Assembly (NCBI RefSeq): GCF_001659605.2
Contig: NC_035168.2
Location: forward strand, 15,494,245 to 15,558,244
Direction of reading: 5' to 3'
DNA length: 64,000 bases
Source: Manihot esculenta
Taxonomy: Eukaryota; Streptophyta; Magnoliopsida; Malpighiales; Euphorbiaceae
Position numbers and translations under genes: made by a program. Positions 48,811-59,495 of the stretch are shown piece by piece. The notes under the pieces were generated by a model. That model saw nothing but the letters and a program-made list of their open reading frames with translations, was not told the origin of the DNA and searched no databases. Position 1 is the stretch's first letter. Every line of letters starts with the position of its first letter.

Positions 48811-49642
48811 TATGATGCCATTTCTCACTAACTTAAATAATATATTTTATGATATAAATTTGACACTATTTGGATCCATTATGTATTTTGAGATATTTTA
48901 AGTTTCTTAGTATTGAACTATAGTAATATTTTGTACTTTTCGATCGCAGAATTATGAAATAAAGTTGATGTGTATATATTATCTTTGATGTTTTATGTTT
49001 TGAAATGTATGTGTACATATTGATATTATAGCAGGTTTATGAATTTATTTGAAAAATGATATGAATCATATTTAAATGCATTTATTAGTGACTAATCAGC
49101 CACAAAAGCAAATTAAATAACAAATACTTTTTTGATTTTACTACTAATTTGCGACGAAATAGCGACTAAATGCTCTTCCCTGAGGCGACCAAACATCAAC
49201 GAAATAGCGACTAAAATAGCGACCAAAATAGCGACTATTTCGCGACCAAAATTTAACGACTAATTTACTACCACACAGCGAATATTATTTCTAATACTTA
49301 ATTTGTCATGACACCAAATTAGCGACCAAAAAATGGTCGCTGATTGGTCGCTATTTTAGCGATTAATTTTCAAATTGTCGCTAAAACTTAGCGACTGGCC
49401 AAACGCCGACCATTTCATTTTGGTCGCTAAATGGTCGCTATTACATAATAGCAACCAAATATTTCCTTTTAGCGACCAAATTTTTGGTCGCTAAATCACT
49501 GTTTTTTTGTAGTGTTGGTCTTGACAAGAAAGATAGGTAAGTTTTCAATTCCCTGTGGATTCGATCCTTTCACCGCTATCTGCAGTTGTAAAATTGTTGA
49601 TAACTGAAAATGTTATTTTTTACTGGCTTCGATAACCGACTG

Positions 49643-50426
49643 TTATAGTCCCAAACCGACAGATTCCTTTGTGCGGCTTACTGCACCTCATACATCCAGA
49701 ACTGTCTGAACCAAAGCTTGAACCACCACCCATTCCTAGGCCAGACTTCAATCTGTTCCAGAACGTATTCTTCTTCGGCTTTCTAGTGGCTCTGTCCCAC
49801 TCTTTACCCTTTGAGGCAGCTGCGCTCAGAGAGGAGAGATTAATATTCCCTGTTCCCGGGGTTTTGGAACCTAAGGACTGTGCCACCTGTTGTTTAATTG
49901 TCCCCTGAATGATGGCACTAGCCTCCATCTTTCGTGCTGCGTCCACAATAGTGTGGAAACTCTCCCTCTCTGTAGCTAAGATTAAAGAGGAATACCTAGA
50001 ATGGAGTCTCATGGTATATCTCCTGGCTTTCTTCTGATTAGTGTCGTATGCCTGCCCCACAAACTGCAGCAACTCCAGAAATTTATCTGTGTACTCATCT
50101 ACACTCATATCCTCAGTCTGCCTCAACTGCTCAAACTCTATCACCTTCAACTCCCTCGAACTATCTAGAAAAGCTCATCCTGCAAATTCATTGGCAAACT
50201 GTTCCCATGATAGGCTGTCCAGTCTCGGATCCACATAGTTCTTAAACCATTCCTTCACCTTCTTGCATTTCAAAGTGAACCCCGCCATCTGCATGGCTCT
50301 GCTATCACTAGCCTCCAACTCATCAGTTATCATTTTTACCGTCTTGAGGTACTCAAACGGATCATCACCTGTTTCATACTTGGGAGCATCCAGCTTCAAA
50401 TAGTCTGTCATTTTCACCTTGCTCCC
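49643..50426 (-). pseudogene. E3 gag, C-terminal part
   Basis: Minus-strand Gag core (KMTDYLKLDAPKYETGDDPF) to the first Cys/His cluster (CMRCSKPHKGIC), where the Athila-like LTR cuts it off. It has one stop near 50173 (TGG to TGA). It is clearly a different subfamily from E1, E2 and E5, which resemble one another more closely. CTCCC at 50422-50426 is the left TSD of the next solo LTR. Confidence 0.9.
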
Positions 50427-52042
50427 TGATAGAGCATATTTTAGTCCATATTATCATGATCTTATTGATGTTTATTTACACATTTTCTACCTAATTTTGT
50501 GGTTTTAATCATGTTTTGCAGATATTAGGTGTAAAGAGACAATCTGGAGAAAATGCTCTTAAAACTGCCAAAAAGTGCCAAATCTGGAAAAGCCATCTTC
50601 GGCAGCACCTTCGGCGGCCGAAAGTCTCGTCCAGATCTGAAACCCAGCCATCTTCGGCGGCACCTTCGGCAGCCGAAAGTCTTCTCCAGAGCCGAAAGTC
50701 CAACTTCCGGAAGCAAGCTTAGGCGGCCGAAACACTCCCCAAATTGTCTCTTCCTTATTCAAGAAGCCAAATCTTAAAGATCACATGTTTCCCATTTCAT
50801 GCCATGCACATTCAAAATTCAAATGGAAGCCCCACCTTCCTCTTTAGTGCATGGGTGGCAAGGATAATGTGAAGAAGACTTCTTGGACACACTAAGGCAA
50901 TATCTTAAAGACCTTGGACAGCAATTAAAAGACCAAAAAGCCCCTCCCTTGCAACTTCACACATAAAGAAGGCACATATTAGACCAAGGGCACTTTGGGC
51001 AACCTCTAAAAGATGCATGGACATCCAAGAAACCCTAGACAGCCTCTCAAGTCATATTTAAAGGCCTTATGAAGACAAGAGGAAAAAGAATTGATCACTC
51101 CATCTCCTCCAAGGTTCGGCCGCCGCTCCACCTCCACCTTTGCCACCACCGGTTCCTCCTCCTTCTTCTTTTCTTCTATTTTCTGTTTTAGTTCAGCCAT
51201 GAGTGGCTGAAACCCTTAATTCTAGTTGAGGATTGGTTGAAACTAAGGTTGTTTAAAGGATTGTGAGATCTGAACATAAACTATTTGTCTTTGATTAGTT
51301 CAATATTCATACAATTGTGTGCTTGAATCTAAGATTGCTTTGTTGTTTATATCAAATTGGCCACTTGATTCTTGATTGCAAAGTTAATTGATTGTTAGTT
51401 GGGATATTTTTTAGTCCGTAATTGCTGGAAATATTCTGACCTAAGAACACTTGGTGTAAAAATTAAGGAATTGTATGATCTAGCATCATCTTCATGCGTT
51501 TGGAGTAGCTAGGGTTAGATCTCTCTCATTCTTTATGCAATTGACAATTGTTTTGATGCCTAAGGCCCAAGGACGTTCCTTGGCAATTTATTAATTAGTA
51601 ATTGATTAGAGGATGTTCCCTAATTGATTTAATCATAAGGAGAGACATGGTGGTGAGAAGCGTTTTTCATCTCCATAACTAATCTATTGAATAAATCAAG
51701 AGAATATAAGTTTCAATGATCAATCCAAGCAACCAAGGTGGATCCATATCTTCAACTAGACCTTTCTCACATTGATTTCCTCTTTTATTTTAATTACTTG
51801 CTGATTTAATTGCTTTCAATAGTTGTTAGTCAAATCAATCTCAAAACCCCCCTTTTTACTTTATTGCACTTTACTTTTATTCTGCATTCAGTTGTGCTTT
51901 CAGTTGATTCTCTTGATCTTGTTAGGAAAAATAGATAAGTATTCAATTCTCTATGGATTCGATCCTTTACCACTGTCTGCAGTTGTAAAACTATTGATAA
52001 CCGGAAAGGTTATTTTTTACCGGCTTCGACAACCGCGAGTCA
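50427..52042 (+). mobile_element. Solo LTR, family B, with an LTR-A segment inside; TSD CTCCC
   Basis: TGATAGAGCATATTTTAG to CAACCGCGAGTCA, 1,616 bp, flanked by CTCCC at 50422-50426 and 52043-52047; removing it restores the E3 gag frame at PSTGS-KVKM. At 50597-50732 it contains a palindrome-rich stretch typical of LTR-A that other family-B LTRs in the window lack at this place. Confidence 0.94.
50597..50732 (-). repeat. LTR-A palindrome array embedded in an LTR-B
   Basis: Contains TTCGGCGGCCGAA and TTCGGCAGCCGAA copies separated by AAAGTCTCGTCCAGA and AGAGCCGAAAGTCC, the same order and spacing as antisense LTR-A (for example 235-330). In the related LTR-B at 46467 the flanking family-B sequence continues without it. 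Confidence 0.85.
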
Positions 52043-52611
52043 CTCCCAGTTGATGGGTTAGGTTTGGATGATTGGTTTTCAGGAACCACTGGTTCTATTG
52101 GGGGAGGAGGAGGTGGTGCAACATTCCCTGGGTTAAGGTTTGTTGGATTTTGATAAAAAGGTGGGGGTGAAAACATCGGGTAGGGTGGATATGGAGGGTA
52201 GTAGGAAGGGTAGGGCATGAATGAGGGATATGGGTTGTAGCTAGAGAAATCTGATGTGCCTCCCATCAAATACCTTGGTCCCTGTGGGTAGGGTTAGTAC
52301 TGTGGTGGGTAAGCAAAACCCGAGGCCTAAGCGCCTCCTTGTGATTCTCCCATACTCTCTTCTGACATACTCACACCCAAACTTCCATCTCTCCTCTGAT
52401 CATCCTCTATTGTTTCCCTCACATCCGCAGACATCTTACCCAGATCTGTTCTCCTCCTGTTTACATCAAAAGACCTTCTAAGGTCCCTTGATGTTTCTCC
52501 TCTGCTAGTTCTACTTGATCGTGCTCTTGGCAGAGCAGGGGGAAGGGCATCCATACCCTCATTCTCAGGTGGAGCTCCTGTCAATCGTGCAGATCGACAT
52601 GAGCCTCGCAT
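52043..52611 (-). pseudogene. E3 gag, N-terminal part
   Basis: ATG at 52611 (MRGSCRSARLTGAPPENEG), homologous to E1 gag. In-frame stops: TAG near 52327 (CAG in relatives) and TAA near 52293. The Pro-rich part (YPPYPPYPMFSPPP) follows before the solo-LTR break. An acceptor-like TTTTTCAG lies 8 nt before the ATG, as in E1 and E5. Confidence 0.9.
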
Positions 52612-52865
52612 TCTATTTTCTGAAAAACAACGTACAACACAAAAAAATTAGCATCATATGGTTCATGCGAATACACATGAACCCACATCATGTACATAAC
52701 AAATCATTAATGCACATGCATATAGTCATGGCATTACACATCATCATTCATTCATCAAGATAGGACTCCATATCCTATCCTAGTGGGCATGATTTTTCCT
52801 ATTGTGCTTGCCCCTCTATAACATCTATGAGCCCGACACTCTATGTCCGACCATATGAACCTAGG

Positions 52866-52877
52866 ACTCTGATACCA
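52866..52877 (-). promoter_or_regulatory. E3 primer-binding site
   Basis: ACTCTGATACCA on plus is TGGTATCAGAGT on minus, one base off the E1 site, three bases from the 5' LTR. Confidence 0.88.
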
Positions 52878-52880
52878 CTC

Positions 52881-55045
52881 TGTAACGACTCAGAAACCGG
52901 ACCGCTACTAGCGCTACGATTCAGATCGACTTAAGGTCGCCGGAACCTATAGCAAGCCTACTATACATGCTGTGTACCTGATAAAATCCCATACATGATC
53001 ATACATTTATAAAACAACTTAAACATTTCATGAAACCAAGCTTAACCTGTGCATGTATCATAAACTGAAAACATAAAACCCATACTAGAGCCCTCATCAT
53101 ATGCTCCAGTATGGTTAACATACATGCCTCAACTTAGTCCAACATAACATATACATAAAACTTTTACATAAAGATCATGTAAACCGGGATTACAAAACTA
53201 TCATTAAGGCAAAACACAATTCTAATCCATAAGATATTACATGTCCACTACTATTCTATTACATTAAAACTATACCAAAAGCAATGTCGACTCTCCCAAG
53301 CTATCTGCGCTCCTGCAAACCTGGGGTTAAGGGAAAGGGATAAGCTACAAGAGTCTAGTGAGCATAACATAAAAATAGTTTAATAAACATATGCTCATAT
53401 AGAATGCATCACAGCACAAACAATTCACAACAAGATGGACTTGTCACCAGTAACCCTCTACATAATCCAATGTGCCCGACCCACTAGGGGTGCTTCTCAG
53501 GACTTTCGCTTAAACATAACATATCCAATATGCCAAGGGCGTAGAATGGGCCTCACCTAGACTTTCCCTTATATAATGCTAGGGGCGTAGAATGGGTCTC
53601 ACCTGGACTTCTGTATCCGTCATAACATAACATGCTTGAGGGCTAGTGGGTCATCCAATATCCATCCACAACAACAGTAAATTATACAATGCATCATATT
53701 CGTGAATTCTAATGCAAATAACCTATTACATAACATGGCATTCGTGATGCATGAACATGCTCAAAAGTTTGGTTACTTTAAAACAAGAGATTAGTTCAGT
53801 TCTACTCACCTTTGGCTGACGCTTGCCTAAACACTATAGCAGCTGACTCACTGCTGGCCTCTACGGTCTCTCAGGTCCGATCCTACACAGATGGACTCTA
53901 ATGAGGGACCAAACATTGCTATTACAAGACTCTAAACACTCCCTAAAAACCCCCTAAAACATAACAAAACATGCATAGAAAACAAGCAAAGGAAGGTTGG
54001 GCAGGTTCGGCGGCCAAAGATCCCCACAGATCTGAAAGTCAGACACTTTTGGGGGCAGGTTTGGCGGCCGAAGGTCTCCACAGATCCGAAAGTCACTAAC
54101 CTTCGGGGGCAGGTTCGGCGGCCTAACCCCTTCACAAATCCGAAAGTCCATCCTTTCGGGGGCAGGTTAGGCGGCCAAAGGCTGCCTCCACAGGTAGGTT
54201 CGGCGGCCGAATCTTGCTTTAGCGGCCGAACCTGGGTTCTCCAGAATGGTAGAACTCGATTCTGCCTTATGCATTCAGCCACCAAAACTCTCCAAAACCT
54301 CACACTCAACTCCTCAAAACATGCATACACACTCATCAAGCATAAGGGGCATAAAAACTAGTCTTAACCTCAACAAACAACTATAAAACATCACAAGAAC
54401 AAGCATTTATCATCAAAACTAACACAAACCCTAACACTTTAGATCTAACCAAAACATGCATTTTTAACCCTTAACCCTTTTTAAAACTTACTTAAAACAT
54501 AGAAAAAGGCAAGGATCTATACTTACCTCTTGAAGATCTAAGGTAGATGCGACCCAAGCTTGGAGTTGAGGAGAAACGGTCTCCAAACTTTAAAATCTTG
54601 GATTGAAACTTAAAACTTCAAAAACAAGAGAAAACTCATGAATATTTTGAAGGATTTGAAGGAAAAATAACAAAATCAACAATGGGAGGGCAAGAACTCA
54701 CCTTTGCCCGAAAATGGAGAGAGAAACTCTCCCATTTTCGGACTGGAGACGTAATATAGGTGGCTGGCCAGACCACCTTCGGTGGCTGAAAGGAGAGCTC
54801 CCGCGACAGCACCATGTTTGGCGGCAGCACCATGTTTGGCGGCCGAACCTAGGCTTTCCTTCCAAAACATTTTTCTTTCTTTTAAAATTTCTTTCACACA
54901 AACCAACAATAAAATCATAAAATTCATTTTGTGAAAAAACGTATTTTACCTTTCTAAGAGGTTTCGACATCCGAGATTCCGGATTCCAATGGAGATTCCA
55001 TCGGAAGGTTGGAATTTTGATGCCGGAGTCTAGCCGGGTATTACA
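52881..55045 (-). mobile_element. E3 5' LTR
   Basis: 2,165 bp from TGTAACGACTCAG to CGGGTATTACA on plus. It belongs to the LTR-A superfamily but is a separate subfamily: most palindromes are decayed (54000-54240) and the region around 53280-53420 is diverged. The antisense donor-like CTTACCTCTTGAAG at 54523-54536 corresponds to the E1 donor. Confidence 0.92.
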
Positions 55046-55351
55046 GTGTGTTACTTTTTACCTCACGCAGGTTGTAGATAAAGTAAGCACTATAGAGGTC
55101 GTCAGGGATCTACATTAGACATCAAGACCATTATCATAACTGGTTGTTTGAGTCTCCAAGTCATAGTACAGCTATATTTTGGTATGTACATATTAAATAG
55201 AATGGGTTATGAAGGTTATGTAAGTTAAAACAATGTAATCATGTATGAATAAAGAGAAAGAATTAAGCATTTGCATATGATGATATTCATAGAAAAATAA
55301 GGGATGATGTTGTTATGAAATGCGCGCTAAATTAAAGAATACTAAGATATC

Positions 55352-55808
55352 TGATATCCTGAGATCCAGAAAATAGAGTTTACAGTGGGTGTGTAAGCTT
55401 GTCCAGGGAAGAAGACATTCCCCCCCTTTTATCCCTTTTCCTTTTGTCTGCTAGTGACGTCTAACCGCCTTTCTGCTACAGTGCCATCTGTCTCTGTCAC
55501 TCAGATCTGTACATATGGATGCGTCAGAGCACCTCTCCATACCAGGCGGCCGTTTAATTCCCCTCAGCGCGCATGTTGGCAGGGCTGCGAAGTGACTGGG
55601 CTTGCTTTCCTTACCTTATGTCACATCATTGGGCTGGGCTTTTCATGGGTTGGCCCGAACGCGTAATCAATCTGGTCCACCTCTCATCGCAAGGCTAGTC
55701 ACGTGATGTTGGGCCGACCTACCTACTTGGGGCTTAATGGGCTTTGGGCTCGTAACCTTCTCTAGGGCCAAGCCTCATTCCTTGGCTAGGGAAGCCCAAC
55801 GGTCATCA
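55352..55808. mobile_element. Solo LTR or short element, family D, TSD ATATC
   Basis: 457 bp starting TGATATCCTGAG and ending GGTCATCA, flanked by ATATC at 55347-55351 and 55809-55813. The sister family-C LTR lacks it at the equivalent place (about 8003), which confirms insertion. It is richer in GC than its surroundings, with GGGCTGGGC/TTGGCCCG stretches. TG...CA ends and a 5-bp TSD suggest an LTR; the orientation and lineage are unknown. Confidence 0.8.
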
Positions 55809-56075
55809 ATATCAAATGAAAGTTGATAGTATAAAGGTGTTTTTCATATGTACTAGAGGTTGAAATGCTGATAAAACAGAGAAAACTCTTCCAAAATTTT
55901 AATTTAAAATCTCACATTTACTTTATTCACTTTATAAAATTTACATGAACTGCTTAATAACTTGGTAATTACACATAAAGAAAATTGTTTAGTTTTGAAA
56001 TATCTAAGAAAGTATAGTTTGTGATAATTCTTACTATGTCTACACCTTGACAGGGTAAGGGGGTGTTACATTATT

Positions 56076-57015
56076 AACAACTCCATACTAATCCAACTCA
56101 TAATCACACACCTTCGGCTCAATTTCAATGAACCCACTCAATCTACAAGTTGAATTGGACATAGATAGTACGATAATTTTAAGAGCTAATGTTAGATATA
56201 AAGAAAAGGAATAAATTTTACCCTTTGTCACCTTTAACATAAAAAAATAGTAGTTAAGTGTAGCTCCTCACAGTAGGAAGTGTGCAAACAAGTGGCGGCA
56301 AAGGCGACTAGATAATTTGAAGAGATACAGGTGATGATGCACTGATGGAGATAGGTCCATATTATCTTGGCCCGTGAGACAGGGAGCATCATGTACATCG
56401 AGGATACCAATGCATGCAGTGGCATAGCTTGTGTGTATGAATGTAAAGAAGCCCGAGATCACTACAATCCAAAATTACGTAGCAGAAAAATAAAAGCTCT
56501 TTGTTTCCCTTTCAAGATCCAAGTATTTTGTTTAATTCGAAAGGAAGGATAAAAAGACTAACCTTTTAGAATTGACGAAAAGAAATTGTTCCAGACTGAT
56601 GGTGCTGATTTTGAAACGAACATCCTCAATGGTATCCACACAAACATTTCCATCTGGAGGGCTAACTCTCTCAACGAATGGATTAGCTATGTGCTCCCAA
56701 TTTACAACTCAGAAAAACGATCACGAAAAAACATTCCTCCCGCAATTCAAAGAATATGTTTTATATTCACTCGTTTTCACTCAATCTTTTCATTTTCCCA
56801 CACTTCTTTTCTTAAAAGAGTCGTGCTCCACACAACTGTCACAGTATCGCCGATACTAAAAGAAAACGAAAAGATCTTTTATCTGTCACAGTTACAGATA
56901 GGCTGCAGATCTTTTAAGTATTAGTATCTCATAATAATAACAAATAATTAATATTAATAATAATATCTTTATTAATATTATTATTAATTATACTAACGGG
57001 CTCTTAGCCCATTAA
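56076..57015. other. Spacer between the stack and E5, no recognised gene
   Basis: Mixed sequence not matched elsewhere in the window. Overlapping short ORFs at 56234-56462 (minus) and 56572-56924 (plus) have no motif that I recognise. The AT-rich tail (56930-57000) followed by GGGCTCTTAGCCCATTA could be the end of an antisense copia-type LTR, but no terminal repeat or TSD was found. ATTAA at 57011-57015 would be the left TSD of E5. Confidence 0.5.
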
Positions 57016-59222
57016 TGTAATACCCGGCTAGACTCCGGTATCGGAATCCCTACCGTCCGGAGGGACCTCGGATGTCGGAAACCTCTAGAAGGGTAAAACT
57101 ATGATTTTATGAAATGTTTTCATGTATTTCATGTTTTTAAGTAAGAAATTAAATGAGTTTTTACATGAAAAGTCTTTGGAGGAAAACCCAGGTTCGGCCG
57201 CCGAAAGTCAAGTTCGGCCGCCGAACATGCATGCGTTTTGGAGGCACGTTAGGCCCCCGAAAGCATGAGTGAGGGAAGTCCAAGTTCGGCCGCCGAACCT
57301 CACGTTCGGCCGCCGAACATGGCATGCATGCGGAGGCACATTCGGCCCCCGAACGTGGTCTGGCCAGCCACTATAAAAGGGTCCCTTAGCCGAAAACGGG
57401 CGAGTTTTTCCCCATTTTCGGCCAAGGTGAGCTTTCCGCCGTCCCTCACCCATTTTTTATGTTCTTCCTCTAAATCTTTTAAGATTTTCACTTGTTTTCC
57501 CTTGGTTTTGAAGATTTAAGCTTTTGAAACAAGTTTTGGAGCTTGGGAGTCTTGGAGCTAAATCCCTCCATTTTCCGAGCTAGGGTCGTTCTTCCTCTCG
57601 ATCTTCAAGAGGTAAGCTTCGATCTATGCTTCTTTTATGTTTTATGAAAGTTTTATGCAAGTTGATGGGGTAGAATGCATGTTTAGGCTTGTTGTTAGGT
57701 TTATGGGTTTATGTTGTGATTTGAACAATGTATGTTGGAAATGTGTTGTTTAAAGTGTTATAGTTGGGGTATATTATAGTTTGAGACCCCTAGGTGTGAT
57801 GTATGATGTGAATGGATGTGTAGAAACAAGTTTATGCATGTTTTGAGGCGTTTTGGAGGCTTTGGACACAAGGGAGCCAAGTTTCTGCCCTTCGGCAGAA
57901 ACTCAGGTTCGGCCGCCGAAGTGACTTTCGGCCGCCGAATCCCCTGTGGAGGCAGTTTCGGCTGCCGAAGCCTGCCCCCGAAACTCAAGTTTCGTCTCTG
58001 TCTGGGAGGTTCGGCCGCCGAAAGTGCCGCCGAACCTGCATGACTTTCGGCTGCAGAGGGACTTTCGGCCGCCGAACCTGCCACCGAAAGTGCCCTGTTC
58101 AGCCATTTCTTGCATGTTTTCATGTGATGTTTTCAGGATGTTTTAGGGGGTATTTGGGGAGTATTTTAGAGTCATATTCATGTATGTTTGGTCCCTCATT
58201 TGAGTCCACCTGTGTAGGTTCGGACCCGAGGAACAACCCCCAGCAGTGAGCCAACTGCTTCAGAGTCTCTTCAGAGCTAGCCAGAGGTGAGTGGAATAAA
58301 CTTTAAGTTTTAAAGCAAATTAATGAAATGTTTTAGCATGATTCACGCATCATGAATGCCATGAGATATATTAGGTTGTTTGCATTAGAATTCACGAATA
58401 TGCTGCATTGCATACTTTGTTGTTGATGTGGATGAATGTTGAATGATCCATTAGCCCTTGTATGTCATGATAGCCTATGTGAGTCCAGGTGTGCCTGCTA
58501 CGGCTCTACGCCCCTGGCACTATGACTGATTATGGAAGTCCGGGTGTGCCTGCTACGGCTCTACGCCCCCGGCATGTATAAGTAAGAAAGATAAGGGCTA
58601 AATGGTGACAAGTTCATCCTTGTTGTGAAATGTTTGTGTTATGGCGCATACATGAAAGCATGATTTAAATGGATGTTTTATTATTCTGCTCACTGGGCTC
58701 TAGTAGCTCACCCCACTCCCTTTATCCCCAGAGTTGCAGGTACAGGATAGATCAGGAAGTCGGCTAGAGTGAAGTTAAGTCATGTACGTTGTAATAGATA
58801 GTAGTGGACATGAACATGATGTAATGAGTAATTATGACCATGTAATGTAATGAATGATTTGATGATGTATTGAGGATTATAGTAGTGCTTGACCTAGAGG
58901 TGTGTGAATCCCCATTATGTACAGAGTGTTTAATGAGTAATGATGTTAATGACCATGATTATCCAAGCTGATATGTATGATGATGATACCCCATTGGAGT
59001 ATTTGATGAGGACTCCAGTGTGGGGTTTATGTATGATTTTGTGCATGCACAGGTTTTGCTTGGATAAGAGAAAAGAAAATTTTTTTACAGATTATGTATA
59101 TGTTGTTATGTATGGGATTCCACAGGTTTACAAGAGGTATGTAGGCTTGCTACGGGTCCCGGCGGCCTTAAGCCGATCTGGATCCTAGCGCCGGTAACGG
59201 GTCGGATTTCCGGGTCGTTACA
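57016..59222 (+). mobile_element. E5 5' LTR
   Basis: 2,207 bp from TGTAATACCCGGC to CGGGTCGTTACA. TATA box TATAAAAG at 57372-57379. Palindromes TTCGGCCGCCGAA lie upstream (57190-57320) and downstream (57905-58080). Two GTCC(A/G)GGTGTGCCTGCTACGG units occur near 58483 and 58538. Confidence 0.95.
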
Positions 59223-59487
59223 GAGTGGTATCAGAGCCTGGTTCATATGGTCGGACCTAGAGTGTCGGGCTCATAGATGTTATAGAAGGTCAAGCACAAT
59301 AGGAAAAGATCATGTCCACTAGGATAGGATGTGGAGTCTTGTCTTGCATGATGATGTGAAATGCCATGATAATATGCATGTGCATTAATGATATGCTATG
59401 ATATGTGATGTATGTGATGAGGGTTCATGTGTTTCCACATGAACCATATGATGCTAATGATTGCTTATGCTATGTGCTGTTTTTCAG
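57612..59487 (+). promoter_or_regulatory. Candidate leader intron of E5
   Basis: Donor CAAGAG|GTAAGC and acceptor CTGTTTTTCAG|AAGAT, 8 nt before the gag ATG at 59496. It keeps the E1 arrangement although the intervening LTR has diverged. Confidence 0.45.
59226..59237 (+). promoter_or_regulatory. E5 primer-binding site
   Basis: TGGTATCAGAGC three bases after the LTR end at 59222. Confidence 0.93.
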
Positions 59488-59495
59488 AAGATAGA

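Larger units (their letters stand above)
43472..49514 (+). mobile_element. CACTA (En/Spm-like) DNA transposon, TSD TTG
   Basis: Terminal inverted repeats CACTACAAAAAAACAGTGA at 43472-43490 and, inverted, 49496-49514. Many subterminal copies of GCGACCAAAA in both orientations occupy 43492-43800 and 49150-49495, as is usual for CACTA elements. TTG flanks it at 43468-43470 and 49515-49517, with one extra C at 43471. Inside are a GC-rich block with a GTAAGT donor (43870-44270), a minisatellite, a truncated LTR and a transposase C-terminus. The central transposase exons are missing, so it is non-autonomous. Confidence 0.92.
35863..49642 (+). mobile_element. Athila-like Ty3/gypsy element, 5' part deleted, interrupted
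   Basis: Begins in pol, continues through a long 3' non-coding region to a polypurine tract and ends with a 3' LTR (42232-43470 plus 49515-49642) of the family-B short subtype. The 5' LTR, gag, protease and integrase are absent. The right end abuts the E3 gag frame, so it was inserted in E3 gag before a deletion joined its pol to the E3 3' LTR. It contains two solo LTRs and a CACTA transposon. Confidence 0.82.
42232..49642 (+). mobile_element. Athila-like 3' LTR, split by the CACTA element
   Basis: TGATAAAGTATAATTTAG at 42232 up to 43470, then 49515 to about 49642 (GGCTTCGATAACC). The two parts total about 1,367 bp, equal to the solo LTR at 2536-3902. The terminal bases at 49637-49645 differ from the family consensus, so the exact end and TSD are uncertain. 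Confidence 0.83.
11394..55045 (-). mobile_element. Chromovirus E3 (Ty3/gypsy), minus strand, broken and mostly deleted
   Basis: The 5' LTR is on the right (52881-55045) and the 3' LTR on the left (11394-12103 plus 34564-35862). Between them remain the leader, the PBS and most of gag. Flanks GCATG (11389-11393) and GTGTG (55046-55050) are a TSD with two transitions; removing the element restores alignment with the sister family-C LTR. Pol is gone: the 3' LTR is cut at about 35862 and joined directly to an Athila-like pol. E3 is older than E2, which sits inside its 3' LTR. Confidence 0.85.
8596..56070 (+). mobile_element. Solo LTR, family C, interrupted by the whole nested stack; TSD TTATT
   Basis: The left part (8596-11393) begins TGTAACATCTTG. 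The right part (55051-56070) ends GGGTGTTACA. TTATT flanks the outside at 8591-8595 and 56071-56075. Bridging the break reproduces the uninterrupted copy at 7690-7740: CTCAGCAT on the left side continues into TTTTTACCTCACGC on the right. The original LTR was about 3.36 kb after removing the E3 insertion and a 457-bp solo LTR at 55352-55808. This is the outermost visible layer of the stack. Confidence 0.9.

Noticed and set aside
4670..56070. The two family-C LTRs as the ends of one giant element
   Set aside because: Each has its own matching TSD, and no PBS or polypurine tract adjoins them.
56234..56924. Overlapping short ORFs in the spacer before E5
   Set aside because: Different frames and strands, no motif, no codon pattern; may be an old LTR but nothing supports a gene.
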